Shown in pieces: positions 14,608 through 23,769 of a stretch of DNA of 45,090 nt. The notes under the pieces are model-generated. The model was not told the DNA's origin. It did no database searches and worked only from the letters and a program-made list of their open reading frames with translations. The DNA is taken from positions 1 to 45,090 of the forward strand of contig NZ_JAIULG010000038.1 of the NCBI RefSeq assembly GCF_020169415.1, read 5' to 3'. Both the position numbers and the translations under genes were made by a program. The stretch is from Tsukamurella sp. M9C (lineage in GTDB: Bacteria; Actinomycetota; Actinomycetes; Mycobacteriales; Mycobacteriaceae). The stretch's first letter is position 1. Each line of letters begins with the position of its first letter.

Positions 14608-15906
14608 ATGACCGAAGTGTTCGACGCCGTCTCCATCATCGCCGCCAAGCGCGACGGCAAGGCCCTCACCGACGGCCAGATCGACTGGGTGATCGACCGG
14701 TTCACCTCCGGCGAGGTCGCCGACTACCAGATGTCGGCGCTGGCCATGGCGATCTTCCTCAACGGAATGGACCGCCCCGAGATCGCGCGCTGGACCGCGG
14801 CCATGATTGCCAGCGGCGAGCGCATGGACTTCTCCGGCCTGCGCCGCGACGGCCGCCCGCTCGCCACCACGGACAAGCACTCGACCGGCGGCGTGGGCGA
14901 CAAGATCACCCTGCCGCTGACCCCGCTCGTCGCGTCGTACGGCGTCGCCGTGCCGCAGCTCTCCGGCCGCGGCCTCGGCCACACCGGCGGCACCCTCGAC
15001 AAGCTGGAGGCGATCCCCGGCTGGCGCGCCGACCTGACCAACGAGCAGATGTTCGACCAGCTCGAGAAGGTCGGCGGCGTGATCTGCGCGGCCGGATCCG
15101 GGCTCGCTCCGGCCGACAAGAAGCTCTACGCGCTGCGCGACGTCACCAGCACCGTCGAGGCCATCCCGCTGATCGCCAGCTCGATCATGAGCAAGAAGAT
15201 CGCCGAGGGCACCGCCTCGCTCGTGCTCGACGTCAAGGTCGGCAAGGGCGCGTTCATGAAGGCCGCCGAGCAGGCGCGCGAGCTCGCCGAGACGATGGTC
15301 GCGCTCGGCCACGACTCGGGCGTGAACACCGTCGCGCTGCTCACGGACATGTCCACCCCGCTGGGCCGCACCGCGGGCAACGGCCTCGAGGTCGCCGAGT
15401 CGCTCGAGGTCCTGGCCGGCGGCGGACCGTCGGACGTGGTGGAGCTGACGCTCGCGCTCGCGCGGGAGATGCTCACCCTCGCCGGCGTCGACGCGGACCC
15501 CGCCGAGCACCTCGCCAACGGGAAGGCGATGGACAGCTGGAAGGCGATGATCGCGGCGCAGGGCGGCGACCCCGACGCGCCGCTGCCGGTCGCACAGCAC
15601 ACGCGCACCGTCGCCGCGCCCGCCTCGGGCGTGCTCACCGAGCTCGACGCGATGGGCGTCGGCATCGCCGCCTGGCGCCTGGGCGCGGGCCGCGAGCGCC
15701 AGGGCGAGCCCGTGCAGGCCGGGGCCGGGGTCACCTGGCACGCGACCGTCGGCGACCGGGTCGTCGAGGGCGAGCCGCTGTTCACCCTGCACACCGACAC
15801 CCCGGAGAAGTTCGACGGTGCCGTCGCCGCCCTGGACGGCGCCGCCGTCATCGGCGAGTCCGCGGCGCCCCGCGGTTCGCTCGTGCTGGACCGGGTGACC
15901 GTCTAG
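14608..15906 (+). CDS. deoA: Thymidine phosphorylase
   Basis: 432 aa. Reversible phosphorolysis of thymidine and deoxyuridine to base and 2-deoxyribose 1-phosphate. The N-terminal alpha domain precedes the phosphate-binding KHSTGGVGDK (about residues 88-97). The family signature SGRGLGHTGGTLDKLEAIPG follows. The C-terminal PYNP domain ends in LHTDTPEKFDGAVAAL. It converges with the dehydrogenase gene with a 4-base overlap. The order cdd-deoA equals Rv3315c-Rv3314c. Confidence 0.96.
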   Translation: MTEVFDAVSIIAAKRDGKALTDGQIDWVIDRFTSGEVADYQMSALAMAIFLNGMDRPEIARWTAAMIASGERMDFSGLRRDGRPLATTDKHSTGGVGDKITLPLTPLVASYGVAVPQLSGRGLGHTGGTLDKLEAIPGWRADLTNEQMFDQLEKVGGVICAAGSGLAPADKKLYALRDVTSTVEAIPLIASSIMSKKIAEGTASLVLDVKVGKGAFMKAAEQARELAETMVALGHDSGVNTVALLTDMSTPLGRTAGNGLEVAESLEVLAGGGPSDVVELTLALAREMLTLAGVDADPAEHLANGKAMDSWKAMIAAQGGDPDAPLPVAQHTRTVAAPASGVLTELDAMGVGIAAWRLGAGRERQGEPVQAGAGVTWHATVGDRVVEGEPLFTLHTDTPEKFDGAVAALDGAAVIGESAAPRGSLVLDRVTV

Positions 15907-16829
15907 GGATTCATGACGCGGACGGGGGCGCCCGCGAGATAGGCGCGGACGTCCTCGGCCGCGTCCGCGTAGAAGGTCCGGTACTGCTGCTCGGTGACGT
16001 AGCCGACGTGCCCGGTGAGGACGGAGTTCGGCAGGTCGCGGATCGGGTCGTCGGCGGGGAGCGGCTCGGTGTCGAAGACGTCGAGGGCGAGGCGGATGTC
16101 GCCCCTGCGCGCCGCCGCCGCTGCCGCCGGGGTGTCGAGGACGCCCGCCCGCGAGGTGTTGACGAGGAGTGCGCCCGGCTTCATCCGGGCGATGTCGGCG
16201 GCGCCGACGATGCCGCGCGAGCGCCCGGAGAGCACGTAGTGGATCGTGACCACGTCGGCGCGCGCGAACAGCTCCTCCTTGCTCACGGCCGTCGCCCCGA
16301 CCTCGGCGGCCTTCTCTGCGTCGATGTTGCTCGACCAGGCGATCACCTCCGCCCCGAAGGCGTTCGCGACCCGGGCGACGCGCCGCCCGAGCCCGCCCAG
16401 GCCGACGATGCCGAAGGTGCTCTCGTGCAGTTCCTTCCCGACGGTGCTCTGCCACCGCCCGGCGCGGATGTTCGCGTCCTCGGCCGGCACGTGCCGCAGC
16501 GCCGCGAGGATCAGCGCCCAGGTGTGCTCGGCGGCAGCCGCGGGTCGGTACCCGGTGTGGCACACGGTGATCCCGAGTTCCGATGCGGCGGCGAGGTCGA
16601 TCGCGGCGTTGCGGCGGCCCGTCGACACCAGGAGTCGGAGGTCGGGGAGCGAGCGGAGCGCCTCGGCGGGGAAGCGGGTGCGTTCCCGCATGGCGACGAC
16701 CCCGTCGAACCCGGCCAACTGGCCGGCGACGTCGGTGAGCGGCTCCGTGAAGACGGTGACGTCGAGGCCGGAGAAGTCGCCGTACTCGCGGGAGACGTCC
16801 TGGTAGTCGTCGAGGATCGCGATGCGCAT
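15903..16829 (-). CDS. D-2-hydroxyacid dehydrogenase family protein
   Basis: 308 aa. Rossmann motif GIVGLGGLGRRVARVANAFGAEVIAW (about residues 140-165). The family catalytic set can be traced as Arg in NTSRAGVLDTPAAAAAARRG, Glu in FDTEPLPADDPIRDLPN and His in LTGHVGYVTE. The NAD-specific acidic residue after the second strand is replaced by WSSNID, so cofactor choice is unclear. The substrate is unknown; relatives act on D-2-hydroxyacids or phosphoglycerate. A TACCCT box (16842-16837) lies seven bases upstream of the ATG, overlapping the end of the marR gene, so it may have its own leaderless transcript. Confidence 0.88.
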   Translation of the reverse strand: MRIAILDDYQDVSREYGDFSGLDVTVFTEPLTDVAGQLAGFDGVVAMRERTRFPAEALRSLPDLRLLVSTGRRNAAIDLAAASELGITVCHTGYRPAAAAEHTWALILAALRHVPAEDANIRAGRWQSTVGKELHESTFGIVGLGGLGRRVARVANAFGAEVIAWSSNIDAEKAAEVGATAVSKEELFARADVVTIHYVLSGRSRGIVGAADIARMKPGALLVNTSRAGVLDTPAAAAAARRGDIRLALDVFDTEPLPADDPIRDLPNSVLTGHVGYVTEQQYRTFYADAAEDVRAYLAGAPVRVMNP

Positions 16830-16834
16830 GGGTC

Positions 16835-17329
16835 TCAGGGTAGTGCGCGCGGGGCGGGTTCGACGGGGCGCTCGAGGTGGCCGTTCGTGGCGATCAGCAT
16901 CGCGTCGAGGAAGCCCTGGAAACGCTCCAGCTCGGCCGCGGAGTAGCGCGCCATGACGGCGCCGACCTCGACGCCGAGCGGGCTGAAGAACTCGTCCGCG
17001 AGCGACTGGACCTCGGGGCCGCTGCGCAGCGTCACCACGCGGCGGTCGGCGTGCTCCCGGGTGCGGACGACGTGGCCGGCGCGCTCGAGCCGGTTCAGGA
17101 CCGCGGTGGTGGCGGGGTGGGACCTGCCGATCCGCTCGCTCAGCCGGGCCGGCGAGATCGGCGTGCCGCTCTCCTCGGCGGACAGGATCTCGAGGAGGGC
17201 CTCGGCGTCGGTGGAGTGCAGGCCCAGCCAGGCTGCGAACTTGCGGCTGAGCTCGCGGAAGGTCGCGCCGTAGCTGCGCAGCGACTCGGCGAGCCGCTCC
17301 TGTTGACCCGGTTCGACCCGGTCGCTCAT
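16835..17329 (-). CDS. MarR family transcriptional regulator
   Basis: 164 aa. Winged-helix core: LLEILSAEESGTPISPARLSERIGRSHPATTAVLNRLERAGHVVRTREHADRRVVTLRSGP (about residues 47-107), where the DRR in the wing is the MarR hallmark. Flanking helices form the dimer interface. The frame is open to 17353, but AGGAGGGG just before ATG 17329 fixes the start. It is divergent from an MFS exporter, with a perfect palindrome between them, the standard arrangement for a MarR repressor of an efflux pump. Confidence 0.9.
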   Translation of the reverse strand: MSDRVEPGQQERLAESLRSYGATFRELSRKFAAWLGLHSTDAEALLEILSAEESGTPISPARLSERIGRSHPATTAVLNRLERAGHVVRTREHADRRVVTLRSGPEVQSLADEFFSPLGVEVGAVMARYSAAELERFQGFLDAMLIATNGHLERPVEPAPRALP

Positions 17330-17371
17330 CTGCCCCTCCTGCGGTCGGCCCACGACGCCGACCCGTCTCGG

Positions 17372-17418
17372 TTGACAACCTACCGCGCCCGATCTAGTTT
17401 CTTGATGGAATTATTCCA
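17372..17418 (+). promoter_or_regulatory. Promoter and MarR-type operator of the MFS gene
   Basis: TTGACA (17372-17377), 17-bp spacer, TAGTTT (17395-17400) form a good sigma-70 type promoter. TGGAATTATTCCA (17406-17418) is a perfect 13-bp palindrome at the predicted transcription start and is conspicuously AT-rich. Repression by the divergent MarR protein is inferred. Confidence 0.7.
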
Positions 17419-17436
17419 CAATGGAAGAAGGTTGCC

Positions 17437-19101
17437 ATGGAAGGCTCGCCACAGGGTGTCGCCACGGGGGAAGTCGTGCCGACGCGGCGGCAGTGGATCG
17501 GCCTGCTGGCGATCGCGCTCGGCGTCGCGCTGATCGTCGTCGACACCACGATCGTCAATGTGATCAACCCGTCAATCATCGCCGACCTCGGAGCAGGATC
17601 CACTGCGGCGCAGTGGATCCAGGAGTCGTACGCGATCGTCTTCGCGGCGCTGCTCCTGGTCGTCGGTCGCGTCGCCGACATCCACGGAGCGCGCCGGGTG
17701 TTCACCGCGGGCGTCGTGGTCTTCGGCGTCAGCAGCATCGCGGCCGGGATCGCCCCGGGGACCGAGGTGCTCATCGTCGCGCGGTTCGTGCAGGGCGCCG
17801 GTGCTGCGATGATCCTGCCCACCTCGCTCGCGCTGCTCAACGCCACCTTCACCGGCAAGGCCCGCGGCCAGGCGTTCGCGATCTGGGGATCCACGATCGG
17901 GGCCGCAGCGGCCCTGGGGCCCTTGCTGGGCGGTTGGCTGGCCGAGCACTTCTCCTGGCGCTGGGCCTTCGGGATCAACGTGCCGCTGGCGGTGCTGATC
18001 ATCGTCGGCGTCGTACTCTGCGTCGATCGCGCGCCGCGCGTCGCCGGGCGGTTGGACGCCCTCGGGGCGATCCTCTCCGTCGCCGGACTGGGTCTTCTCG
18101 CCTTCGGTCTGATCGAGGGCCGCACCTACGGATGGTGGACCGTCACCCGTCCGCTGGACGTCGCCGGCCGCCACTGGGCGAGCGGACCGTCGCCCGTGCT
18201 CGTCGCGCTCGTGCTGAGCGCGCTCGCGATGACCGGCTTCGTCGCTCGACAGGTGCTGCTGCGCCGGCGCGGCGACGTGGACAAGGCCCTGATGGACCTG
18301 CGGCTGTTCTCGATCGCCTCGTTCCGCAACGGCAACGTCGCGACGCTCATCATCGGCGTCGGGGAGTTCGGCATCATCGCGGTCCTGCCCCTGTGGCTCC
18401 AATTCACGCTGGGCTACACCGCGATGCAGTCGGGCCTGCTCCTGGTCCCGATCGCCGTCGGCAGCTTCGTCGCCAGCGGTGCGAGCTTCGGCCTGGCGGA
18501 CAAGAACGTCACGCCCCTCGCGATGCTGCGGCTGGGCCTGGCCTTCGAGGTCGTCGGCCTCGCCGGCCTCGCGTTCGTCGCCGCGACGGACACGAATTGG
18601 TGGGTGCTCTCGCTGGTCCTCGCGCTGTACGGCGTCGGCGTCGGCTTCGCGACCGCGCAGGTCACGAACGTCGTCCTCGCCGACGTGCCGGCGAGTGAGG
18701 ACGGCCAGGCCGCGGGCATCCAGAGCGCGTTCCGGCAGCTCGGCTCCGCCCTGGGCATCGCGATCCTCACCACCGTGTTCTTCACCGCGCTGAGCTCGCG
18801 GTCGGAGACCTACCTGACCGACCATGGGATGGGTCCCGAGCAGGCTGACGCGCTGTCCGGCACGCTCGCGGACAGCGCCGGCGCCGCGATCGGCGGTTTC
18901 GCCGCCGATCCGTCTACCGCCGTCGTGGCGGACGCAGGCCGCAGCGCGATGACCGACGGCATCATGGTGGGCGGCTATGTCGCGGCGGCCTTCGTTCTGC
19001 TGGGCCTGGTCGCGTCCCTGGTGATCCCGCCGATGACCGGCGAGGTAGGCGACGACGACGGGAGCGGCGCGAAGGACGCCCGCCCGCACGTCGCCGCCTG
19101 A
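17437..19101 (+). CDS. MFS transporter, DHA2 family (14-TM multidrug exporter)
   Basis: 554 aa with about 14 membrane segments. TM1 contains VVDTTIVNVINPSI; motif A is GRVADIHGARRVF; TM4 has ARFVQGAGAAMILPTSLALL; motif C is in GPLLGGWLAEHFSWRWAFGINVP. An unusually long loop with GRTYGWWTVTRPLDVAGRHWASG joins TM6-7. The C-terminal tail is acidic (DDDGSGAKDA). The ribosome binding site GAAGAAGG precedes the ATG. Similar in class but not closely related in sequence to the PadR-linked MFS gene at 3000-4523. Confidence 0.9.
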   Translation: MEGSPQGVATGEVVPTRRQWIGLLAIALGVALIVVDTTIVNVINPSIIADLGAGSTAAQWIQESYAIVFAALLLVVGRVADIHGARRVFTAGVVVFGVSSIAAGIAPGTEVLIVARFVQGAGAAMILPTSLALLNATFTGKARGQAFAIWGSTIGAAAALGPLLGGWLAEHFSWRWAFGINVPLAVLIIVGVVLCVDRAPRVAGRLDALGAILSVAGLGLLAFGLIEGRTYGWWTVTRPLDVAGRHWASGPSPVLVALVLSALAMTGFVARQVLLRRRGDVDKALMDLRLFSIASFRNGNVATLIIGVGEFGIIAVLPLWLQFTLGYTAMQSGLLLVPIAVGSFVASGASFGLADKNVTPLAMLRLGLAFEVVGLAGLAFVAATDTNWWVLSLVLALYGVGVGFATAQVTNVVLADVPASEDGQAAGIQSAFRQLGSALGIAILTTVFFTALSSRSETYLTDHGMGPEQADALSGTLADSAGAAIGGFAADPSTAVVADAGRSAMTDGIMVGGYVAAAFVLLGLVASLVIPPMTGEVGDDDGSGAKDARPHVAA

Positions 19102-19110
19102 TCCGGCGGA

Positions 19111-19130
19111 GGGTAGTGCTGGCACCACCC
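19111..19130. other. Imperfect hairpin between the MFS and histidine kinase genes
   Basis: GGGTAGTGC and GCACCACCC pair across a TG centre with one A-C mismatch, ten bases after the MFS stop. It may be a terminator or an operator. Downstream, TAGCGT (19175-19180) lies 7 nt before the kinase ATG and is a likely -10 box for a leaderless transcript. Confidence 0.35.
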
Positions 19131-19187
19131 CGGATTCTCCGGCTGGGGCCAGGGACTCGCGCCCGCGGCGTGCATAGCGTCTACGGC

Positions 19188-20447
19188 ATGATCGATTACG
19201 TGACCCCGTCCCCGGCGCAGTCCGAGCCCGCGCGCGGCGCGCTCGCCGCGCCACTCCGCGAGCCGCTGCGCTTCCTGACCACGTCCGCGCCCTGGCGCGG
19301 CCTGGCCTATTTCGCCGGATCGATGATCGTCGGGTGGGTGCTCTTCTTCCTCTACGTCGTGGTGGTGCTGCTGCCCTTCGCGCCGGCGTGGTCGTACGGG
19401 CTGGCGAAGCTGGAGCGCCTGCGGGTCACGTGGTTGGGGGCGCAGGCCATCGGAGACCCGCACCCGCCGGTGTCCGGCAACCTGTCCACCCGCGCGGGCG
19501 CACGGCTCGGCGAGCGCGCGACCTGGCGTGAGGTCGCCTACTCGCTGCTGCTGGCGGTGCTCACCCCGATCGTCTTCCTCGGCGCGGTGATCGGCTGGAC
19601 GATCGGCGGCGGGCTCGTGATCGCGCCCTTCCTCGACGGCGAGGTCAACGTCATGGGCACGGCGATCGACAGTGTCGTCAGCCAGGCGATCTGGGGCGCG
19701 ATCGGCGCGGTGATCTGTGCGGCGGGGCTCTACATCACGTACGCGGTCTCGGTCGCGCAGGCCGCCACCGCGCGCCTGTTGCTCGGTCCCACCGAGGAGG
19801 AGTTGCAGCGCCGCGTCAGCGTGCTCGAGGCCTCGCGGGGCGTGCTCGTCCACTCCTTCGAGGGCGAGCGTCGCCGGATCGAGCGCAACCTCCACGACGG
19901 CCCGCAGCAGGACCTCGCGAGCCTGTCGCTGCAGCTCGGCGAGCTGCAGCAGAGCCTGCCGGACACCGCCGACGAGGCCCTGCGCGGCCAGGTGTCCGAG
20001 GCGCAGGCCCGGCTCGAGCGCGCCATGGCGGGCCTGCGGGACACCGTCCGGGGCGTGCACCCGCAGGTGCTCGACGACGCCGGCGTCGAGGCCGCGTGCG
20101 CGGAGCTCGGCGGCGCGATCCGGGTGGACGTGACCGCGGGCGAGGGCTGGACGCCCGGCCGCCGCCTGCCCGCGGAGATCGAGCAGGCCATGTACTACAC
20201 CGCCAGCGAGGCCGTCACCAACGCGATCAAGCACGGGGGCGCGAGCACGGTGCGGATCACGTTCGCGGCGGGCGCGCTCGGGGTGTCGATGACGGTGATG
20301 GACGACGGCACGGGCGGGGCGGATCCCGCCGGCGGTACGGGCCTGGCCGGGCTGATCGAGCGGGCCGAGTCCATCGGCGCGACGCTGACGGTGCTGAGCC
20401 CGCCCGGAGGTCCCACCACGCTCTACTGGGCGAAGGCGGTGTCGTAG
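19188..20447 (+). CDS. Two-component sensor histidine kinase (HisKA_3 type)
   Basis: 419 aa. N-terminal about 220 residues form a putative sensor domain with four hydrophobic segments (YFAGSMIVGWVLFFLYVVVVLLPF, YSLLLAVLTPIVFLGAVIGWTIGGG, and AIWGAIGAVICAAGLYITYAV among them). The dimerisation/phosphoacceptor helix has GERRRIERNLHDGPQQDL, with the His at about residue 235. The ATPase domain has EAVTNAIKHGGAS (N box) and DDGTGGADPAGGTGLAGLIERAE (G boxes). It is the NarL-type partner of the response regulator encoded 66 bases downstream. The signal is not known; the HisKA_3 class often senses envelope stress or antibiotics. Confidence 0.9.
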   Translation: MIDYVTPSPAQSEPARGALAAPLREPLRFLTTSAPWRGLAYFAGSMIVGWVLFFLYVVVVLLPFAPAWSYGLAKLERLRVTWLGAQAIGDPHPPVSGNLSTRAGARLGERATWREVAYSLLLAVLTPIVFLGAVIGWTIGGGLVIAPFLDGEVNVMGTAIDSVVSQAIWGAIGAVICAAGLYITYAVSVAQAATARLLLGPTEEELQRRVSVLEASRGVLVHSFEGERRRIERNLHDGPQQDLASLSLQLGELQQSLPDTADEALRGQVSEAQARLERAMAGLRDTVRGVHPQVLDDAGVEAACAELGGAIRVDVTAGEGWTPGRRLPAEIEQAMYYTASEAVTNAIKHGGASTVRITFAAGALGVSMTVMDDGTGGADPAGGTGLAGLIERAESIGATLTVLSPPGGPTTLYWAKAVS

Positions 20448-20513
20448 GCTGCCCGCGATGCGGATCGTATCGCTGAGGACAAGGCACGTGCGGACGGAAG
20501 GCGGCTCGTCGTA

Positions 20514-21140
20514 GTGCGGATCCTGATAGCCGAAGACTCCGTGCTGCTGGCCGAGGGACTGCAGCGGATCGTCGAACGGGCCGGCCACGAGGTGGCCGGC
20601 CTGCTCGGCGATGCCGACGCGCTCCGAGCGATCGATCCCGGCACCGTCGACCTCGTCCTGACGGACGTCCGGATGCCGCCCGGCCACGGCGACGACGGAT
20701 TGCGGGCGGCGCTGGACCTGCGGGCCGGCCGCGCGGGCCTGCCGGTGCTGGTGCTGTCCCAGTACGTCGCCGCCGCGTACGCGCGGCGGTTGCTGGACTC
20801 CGGCGGCGGCGTGGGCTACCTGCTCAAGGAGCGGGTCGGGCGCGTGGACGACTTCCTCCGGGCTCTCGATACCGTCGCGAGCGGGGGAGTGGTGGTGGAC
20901 CCAGAAGTGATCTCCAAGATGTTCACCCCGACGGTGCTCGACCGGCTCACGCCCCGCGAGGGCGAGGTGCTCGCGCTCATGGCGGAGGGCCGCAGCAATG
21001 CCGATATCGCTGCGGCGCTGGTGGTCTCGGACGCGGCGGTGGCCAAGCACGTGGCGAACATCTTCGCCAAGCTGGATCTGCCTCCGGAGGAGGGGAACCG
21101 CCGCGTCCGAGCCATCCTCACCTATCTCACGGAGCGATAG
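20514..21140 (+). CDS. LuxR/NarL family response regulator
   Basis: 208 aa, GTG start. The receiver domain has the acidic pair in IAEDSVLL, the phospho-acceptor Asp in [11 protein letters not shown] and the conserved Lys in YLLKERVG. The C-terminal LuxR-type HTH is [43 protein letters not shown] (about residues 143-185). Forms a two-component pair with the kinase just upstream. Targets are not evident nearby. Confidence 0.93.
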   Translation: MRILIAEDSVLLAEGLQRIVERAGHEVAGLLGDADALRAIDPGTVDLVLTDVRMPPGHGDDGLRAALDLRAGRAGLPVLVLSQYVAAAYARRLLDSGGGVGYLLKERVGRVDDFLRALDTVASGGVVVDPEVISKMFTPTVLDRLTPREGEVLALMAEGRSNADIAAALVVSDAAVAKHVANIFAKLDLPPEEGNRRVRAILTYLTER

Positions 21141-21172
21141 CCGCGCCGACCGTGTTACGCGCCGGTAGCCGG

Positions 21173-21178
21173 TACCTT
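21173..21178 (+). promoter_or_regulatory. -10 box for add
   Basis: TACCTT ends 6 nt before ATG 21185, with no ribosome binding site between, which suggests a leaderless mRNA and supports this start over the in-frame codon at 21152. Confidence 0.45.
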
Positions 21179-21184
21179 GACCCT

Positions 21185-22303
21185 ATGGCGAATCCCGTTG
21201 GCCCCACCCCCATCGACCTGCAGGCCCTGCGCCGCGCGCCCAAGGTGCTGCTCCACGACCATCTCGACGGCGGGCTGCGTCCCGCCACCGTCCTCGAGTT
21301 GGCCGCGGAGACCGGCTATGCGAACCTCCCCGCCACCACCGAGCCCGAGCTGGCCGCGTGGTTCCGGGACGCCGCGGACTCCGGCTCGCTGGTGAAGTAC
21401 CTGGAGACCTTCGAGCACACCGTCGGCGTGATGCAGACGCCCGAGGCGCTGGCCCGCGTGGCGCGCGAGTGCGCGGAAGATCTCGCGGCCGACGGCGTGG
21501 TCTACGCCGAGGTGCGGTTCGCGCCCGAGCAGCACCTGGAGGGCGGGCTGTCGCTCGACGAGGTGATGGAGGCCGTGCTCGCGGGCTTCGCCTCGGGCGA
21601 GTCGGCGGCGCGCACCGCGGGCCGCCCGATCGTGGTGCGCTGCCTCGTGACCGCGATGCGGCACGCGGCCCGCTCGCGTGAGATCGCGGAGCTGACGGTG
21701 CGCTGGCGCGACCGCGGCGCCGTCGGCTTCGACATCGCCGGCGCGGAGGCGGGCTTCCCGCCCAGCCGCCACCTCGACGCGTTCGAGTACATGCGGGACC
21801 ACTCCGCCCCCTTCACCATCCACGCGGGCGAGGCCTTCGGGCTGCCGTCCATCCACGAGGCGCTGGCCTTCTGCGGCTGCGACCGCCTGGGCCACGGCGT
21901 CCGCATCGTCGACGACATCGCGGGCGTCGAGCCGGGATCCACCGACTTCTCCGGCGCGGTCCTCGGCCGGGTCGCAGCGCGGGTGCGGGACGCGCGGATC
22001 CCGTTGGAGCTGTGCCCCAGCTCCAACGTGCAGACCGGCGCGGTCGCCTCGATGGAGGAGCATCCCTTCAACCTGCTGGCGCAGTTGCGTTTCCGCGTCA
22101 CCGTCAACACCGACAACCGGCTCATGAGCGACACCACGATGAGCGCGGAGATGCTCAAGCTGGTCGAGACCTTCGGCTACGGCTGGACGGACCTGCAGCG
22201 CTTCACCATCAACGCGATGAAGTCGGCGTTCCTGCCCTTCGACGAGCGGCTCGCGATCATCGACGAGGTGATCAAGCCCGGTTTCGCGGTGCTGATCGGC
22301 TGA
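21185..22303 (+). CDS. add: Adenosine deaminase
   Basis: 372 aa. Zinc-dependent deamination of adenosine and deoxyadenosine to inosine and deoxyinosine. Metal ligands and active site: HDHLDGG near residue 20, [14 protein letters not shown] (the His ligand and nearby catalytic Glu), the HGVRI segment, [11 protein letters not shown], and [14 protein letters not shown], where the classic NTDDP is NTDN as in actinobacterial enzymes. Extra upstream codons to 21152 are rejected because they overlap the -10 box. Positionally equals Rv3313c. Convergent with the next gene across a hairpin. Confidence 0.95.
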   Translation: MANPVGPTPIDLQALRRAPKVLLHDHLDGGLRPATVLELAAETGYANLPATTEPELAAWFRDAADSGSLVKYLETFEHTVGVMQTPEALARVARECAEDLAADGVVYAEVRFAPEQHLEGGLSLDEVMEAVLAGFASGESAARTAGRPIVVRCLVTAMRHAARSREIAELTVRWRDRGAVGFDIAGAEAGFPPSRHLDAFEYMRDHSAPFTIHAGEAFGLPSIHEALAFCGCDRLGHGVRIVDDIAGVEPGSTDFSGAVLGRVAARVRDARIPLELCPSSNVQTGAVASMEEHPFNLLAQLRFRVTVNTDNRLMSDTTMSAEMLKLVETFGYGWTDLQRFTINAMKSAFLPFDERLAIIDEVIKPGFAVLIG

Positions 22304-22313
22304 CGCCGGGGTG

Positions 22314-22337
22314 CCCCGCGGCGGTGGCGCCGCGGGG
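22314..22337. terminator. Bidirectional hairpin terminator between add and the primosomal-like gene
   Basis: CCCCGCGGCG (22314-22323) and CGCCGCGGGG (22328-22337) form a perfect 10-bp stem with a GTGG loop, in the 39-base gap between two convergent genes. It has no T-run, which is common in high-GC actinobacteria. Confidence 0.65.
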
Positions 22338-22342
22338 TCCGG

Positions 22343-23707
22343 TCACTTGGAGGTGAGCCGGTCCTCGAAGTCGTGCTCGAGCGCCCGCCACGCCTCGGCC
22401 TCGTTGTCGAACGGGCCCGACGGGGCCAGCCGGCGCGGCTGCGGGTCGAGCGCGTAGGAGACGAAGAAGCCCAGCGGAGTGGTGGGGCGCAGCGCTTCCC
22501 GCACCGAGGCGTCGTCCGCGAAGTCGGCCGAGTCCAGCAGCAGCTCCACCGCGAGGTCCAGCTGATCGCGGTCGATGCGCCGCGGACCGTCGGCGATGTC
22601 CTCGCCGATCCCGGGCAGCACGTAGACGTTGTCGTCGTAGACCTCGATCTCCAGCGAGCCGTCGGTCGCGGCCACGCGCACCTCGTCGAAGGTGGAGACC
22701 GACGAGAGGTCGGTGTCGTCGTCGTCCGCGAGGTACCGGGCCAGCGCGCCCTCGGAGTCGAAGACGTAGATCTTGCCCTTGCGGCCCAGGAAGACCGGGC
22801 TGTCGTCGAGGTAGCAGCGCAGCGTGTAGTACTCGCCCGTGGAGGTGATGATCTTGATCGGGTCGATGCCGACCTGACCCCAGAAGGAATCGTCATCCTC
22901 CTCGTCCTCGAAGTCCTCGTCGGCGCTCTTCGCGAGCGTCACCCCGTCGTCGGCGCCGGCTTCGTCGCCCTCGTACTCGTCGTCGCCCTCGTACTCGTCG
23001 TCGTCCTCGTCCAGGTCGTCGGTGTCGAGACCCGGCACGTCGTCGAGGTCGTCGTCGAGGTCGTCGTCCAGATCCGCTGCGTCGGCGGCGAGCGCGGCGG
23101 CCTTCTCCTCGGCCTCCGCGAGCTCCTGCTCGGCGGCCTCGGTGAGGGTGGCGGACACCTTCGGCGCGCTGACGACGCCCTCGATCGCGTCGATCACGTC
23201 GTCCCACTTGCGGCTGATGATCTGGCCGACCTTGTGCCACATCTCCGCGCCCTCGCGGCCCTCGAAGTTGCGGGTGCCGATGCGCACGGTGCCCAGCACC
23301 GGGTTGCCGTTGAAGAACTTGGTGACGTCGATCAGCTCGCACACCTCGCCGATGAGGCCGACGATCTCGAGGGTGTCCTCGAGCTCGGCGATCACCTCGG
23401 GGGTGGGCTCCTCGGCGGCGAGTTCCGGCACCGAGATCAGGTCGAAGCTACGGTCGTCACGCGGGACGAAGGCCTCCGCCGGCAGGGTGGTCAGGGCCTC
23501 CCAGGCCGGGTGGTCGTCCAGGTCGTTCGCCTTGCCGCTGCGGGCGAAGGCGACCAACTCGGCGACCGACGAGAAGCCGTACAGATCCTCGTCGAGGCCC
23601 AGGAAGGCCTCCCATTCGTCCTCCCCGTCACGCCACCGCGGTGCCCACAGGGTGTACACCGGGCCGTCGGTGAGGCCGAGCTCGATCGGGACGATGTCAG
23701 ACGCCAT
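22343..23707 (-). CDS. Primosomal-like conserved hypothetical protein (Rv3311-type), acidic
   Basis: 454 aa. Positional and apparent sequence counterpart of M. tuberculosis Rv3311, a protein often labelled 'primosomal' without strong evidence. Residues 1-190 and 300-454 are two folded parts with related openings: YTLWAPRWRDGEDEWEAFLGLDEDLYGFSSVAELVAFARSG and YYTLRCYLDDSPVFLGRKGKIYVFDSEGALARYLADDD share a layout, so they may be two copies of one domain. Between them lies a highly acidic linker of about 90 residues with Asp/Glu repeats. No catalytic motif is seen. A TACGCT box (23720-23715) seven bases before the ATG suggests a leaderless transcript. Confidence 0.75.
   Translation of the reverse strand: MASDIVPIELGLTDGPVYTLWAPRWRDGEDEWEAFLGLDEDLYGFSSVAELVAFARSGKANDLDDHPAWEALTTLPAEAFVPRDDRSFDLISVPELAAEEPTPEVIAELEDTLEIVGLIGEVCELIDVTKFFNGNPVLGTVRIGTRNFEGREGAEMWHKVGQIISRKWDDVIDAIEGVVSAPKVSATLTEAAEQELAEAEEKAAALAADAADLDDDLDDDLDDVPGLDTDDLDEDDDEYEGDDEYEGDEAGADDGVTLAKSADEDFEDEEDDDSFWGQVGIDPIKIITSTGEYYTLRCYLDDSPVFLGRKGKIYVFDSEGALARYLADDDDTDLSSVSTFDEVRVAATDGSLEIEVYDDNVYVLPGIGEDIADGPRRIDRDQLDLAVELLLDSADFADDASVREALRPTTPLGFFVSYALDPQPRRLAPSGPFDNEAEAWRALEHDFEDRLTSK
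22961..23075. repeat. Short tandem repeats coding the acidic linker
   Basis: GTCGTC-rich repeats encode runs such as DDDLDDDLDD and two copies of DEYEGD (the 15-base unit occurs twice near 22975-23005). The repeats are in multiples of three, so copy changes would not break the frame. Likely to vary in length between strains. Confidence 0.6.
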
Positions 23708-23769
23708 GGCGCCCAGCGTAGTGCACCGGGCCGCCTGCGCGTCGGCTGGAGGATCCGACCGCACGGGGC

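Noticed and set aside
14476-16563. A 695-residue minus-strand frame opposite deoA and through the dehydrogenase
   Set aside because: Shadow frame; deoA and the dehydrogenase are both clear in their own frames.
22961-23075. Possible CRISPR or intergenic tandem repeat
   Set aside because: The repeats are in-frame codons for an acidic linker inside a complete gene.
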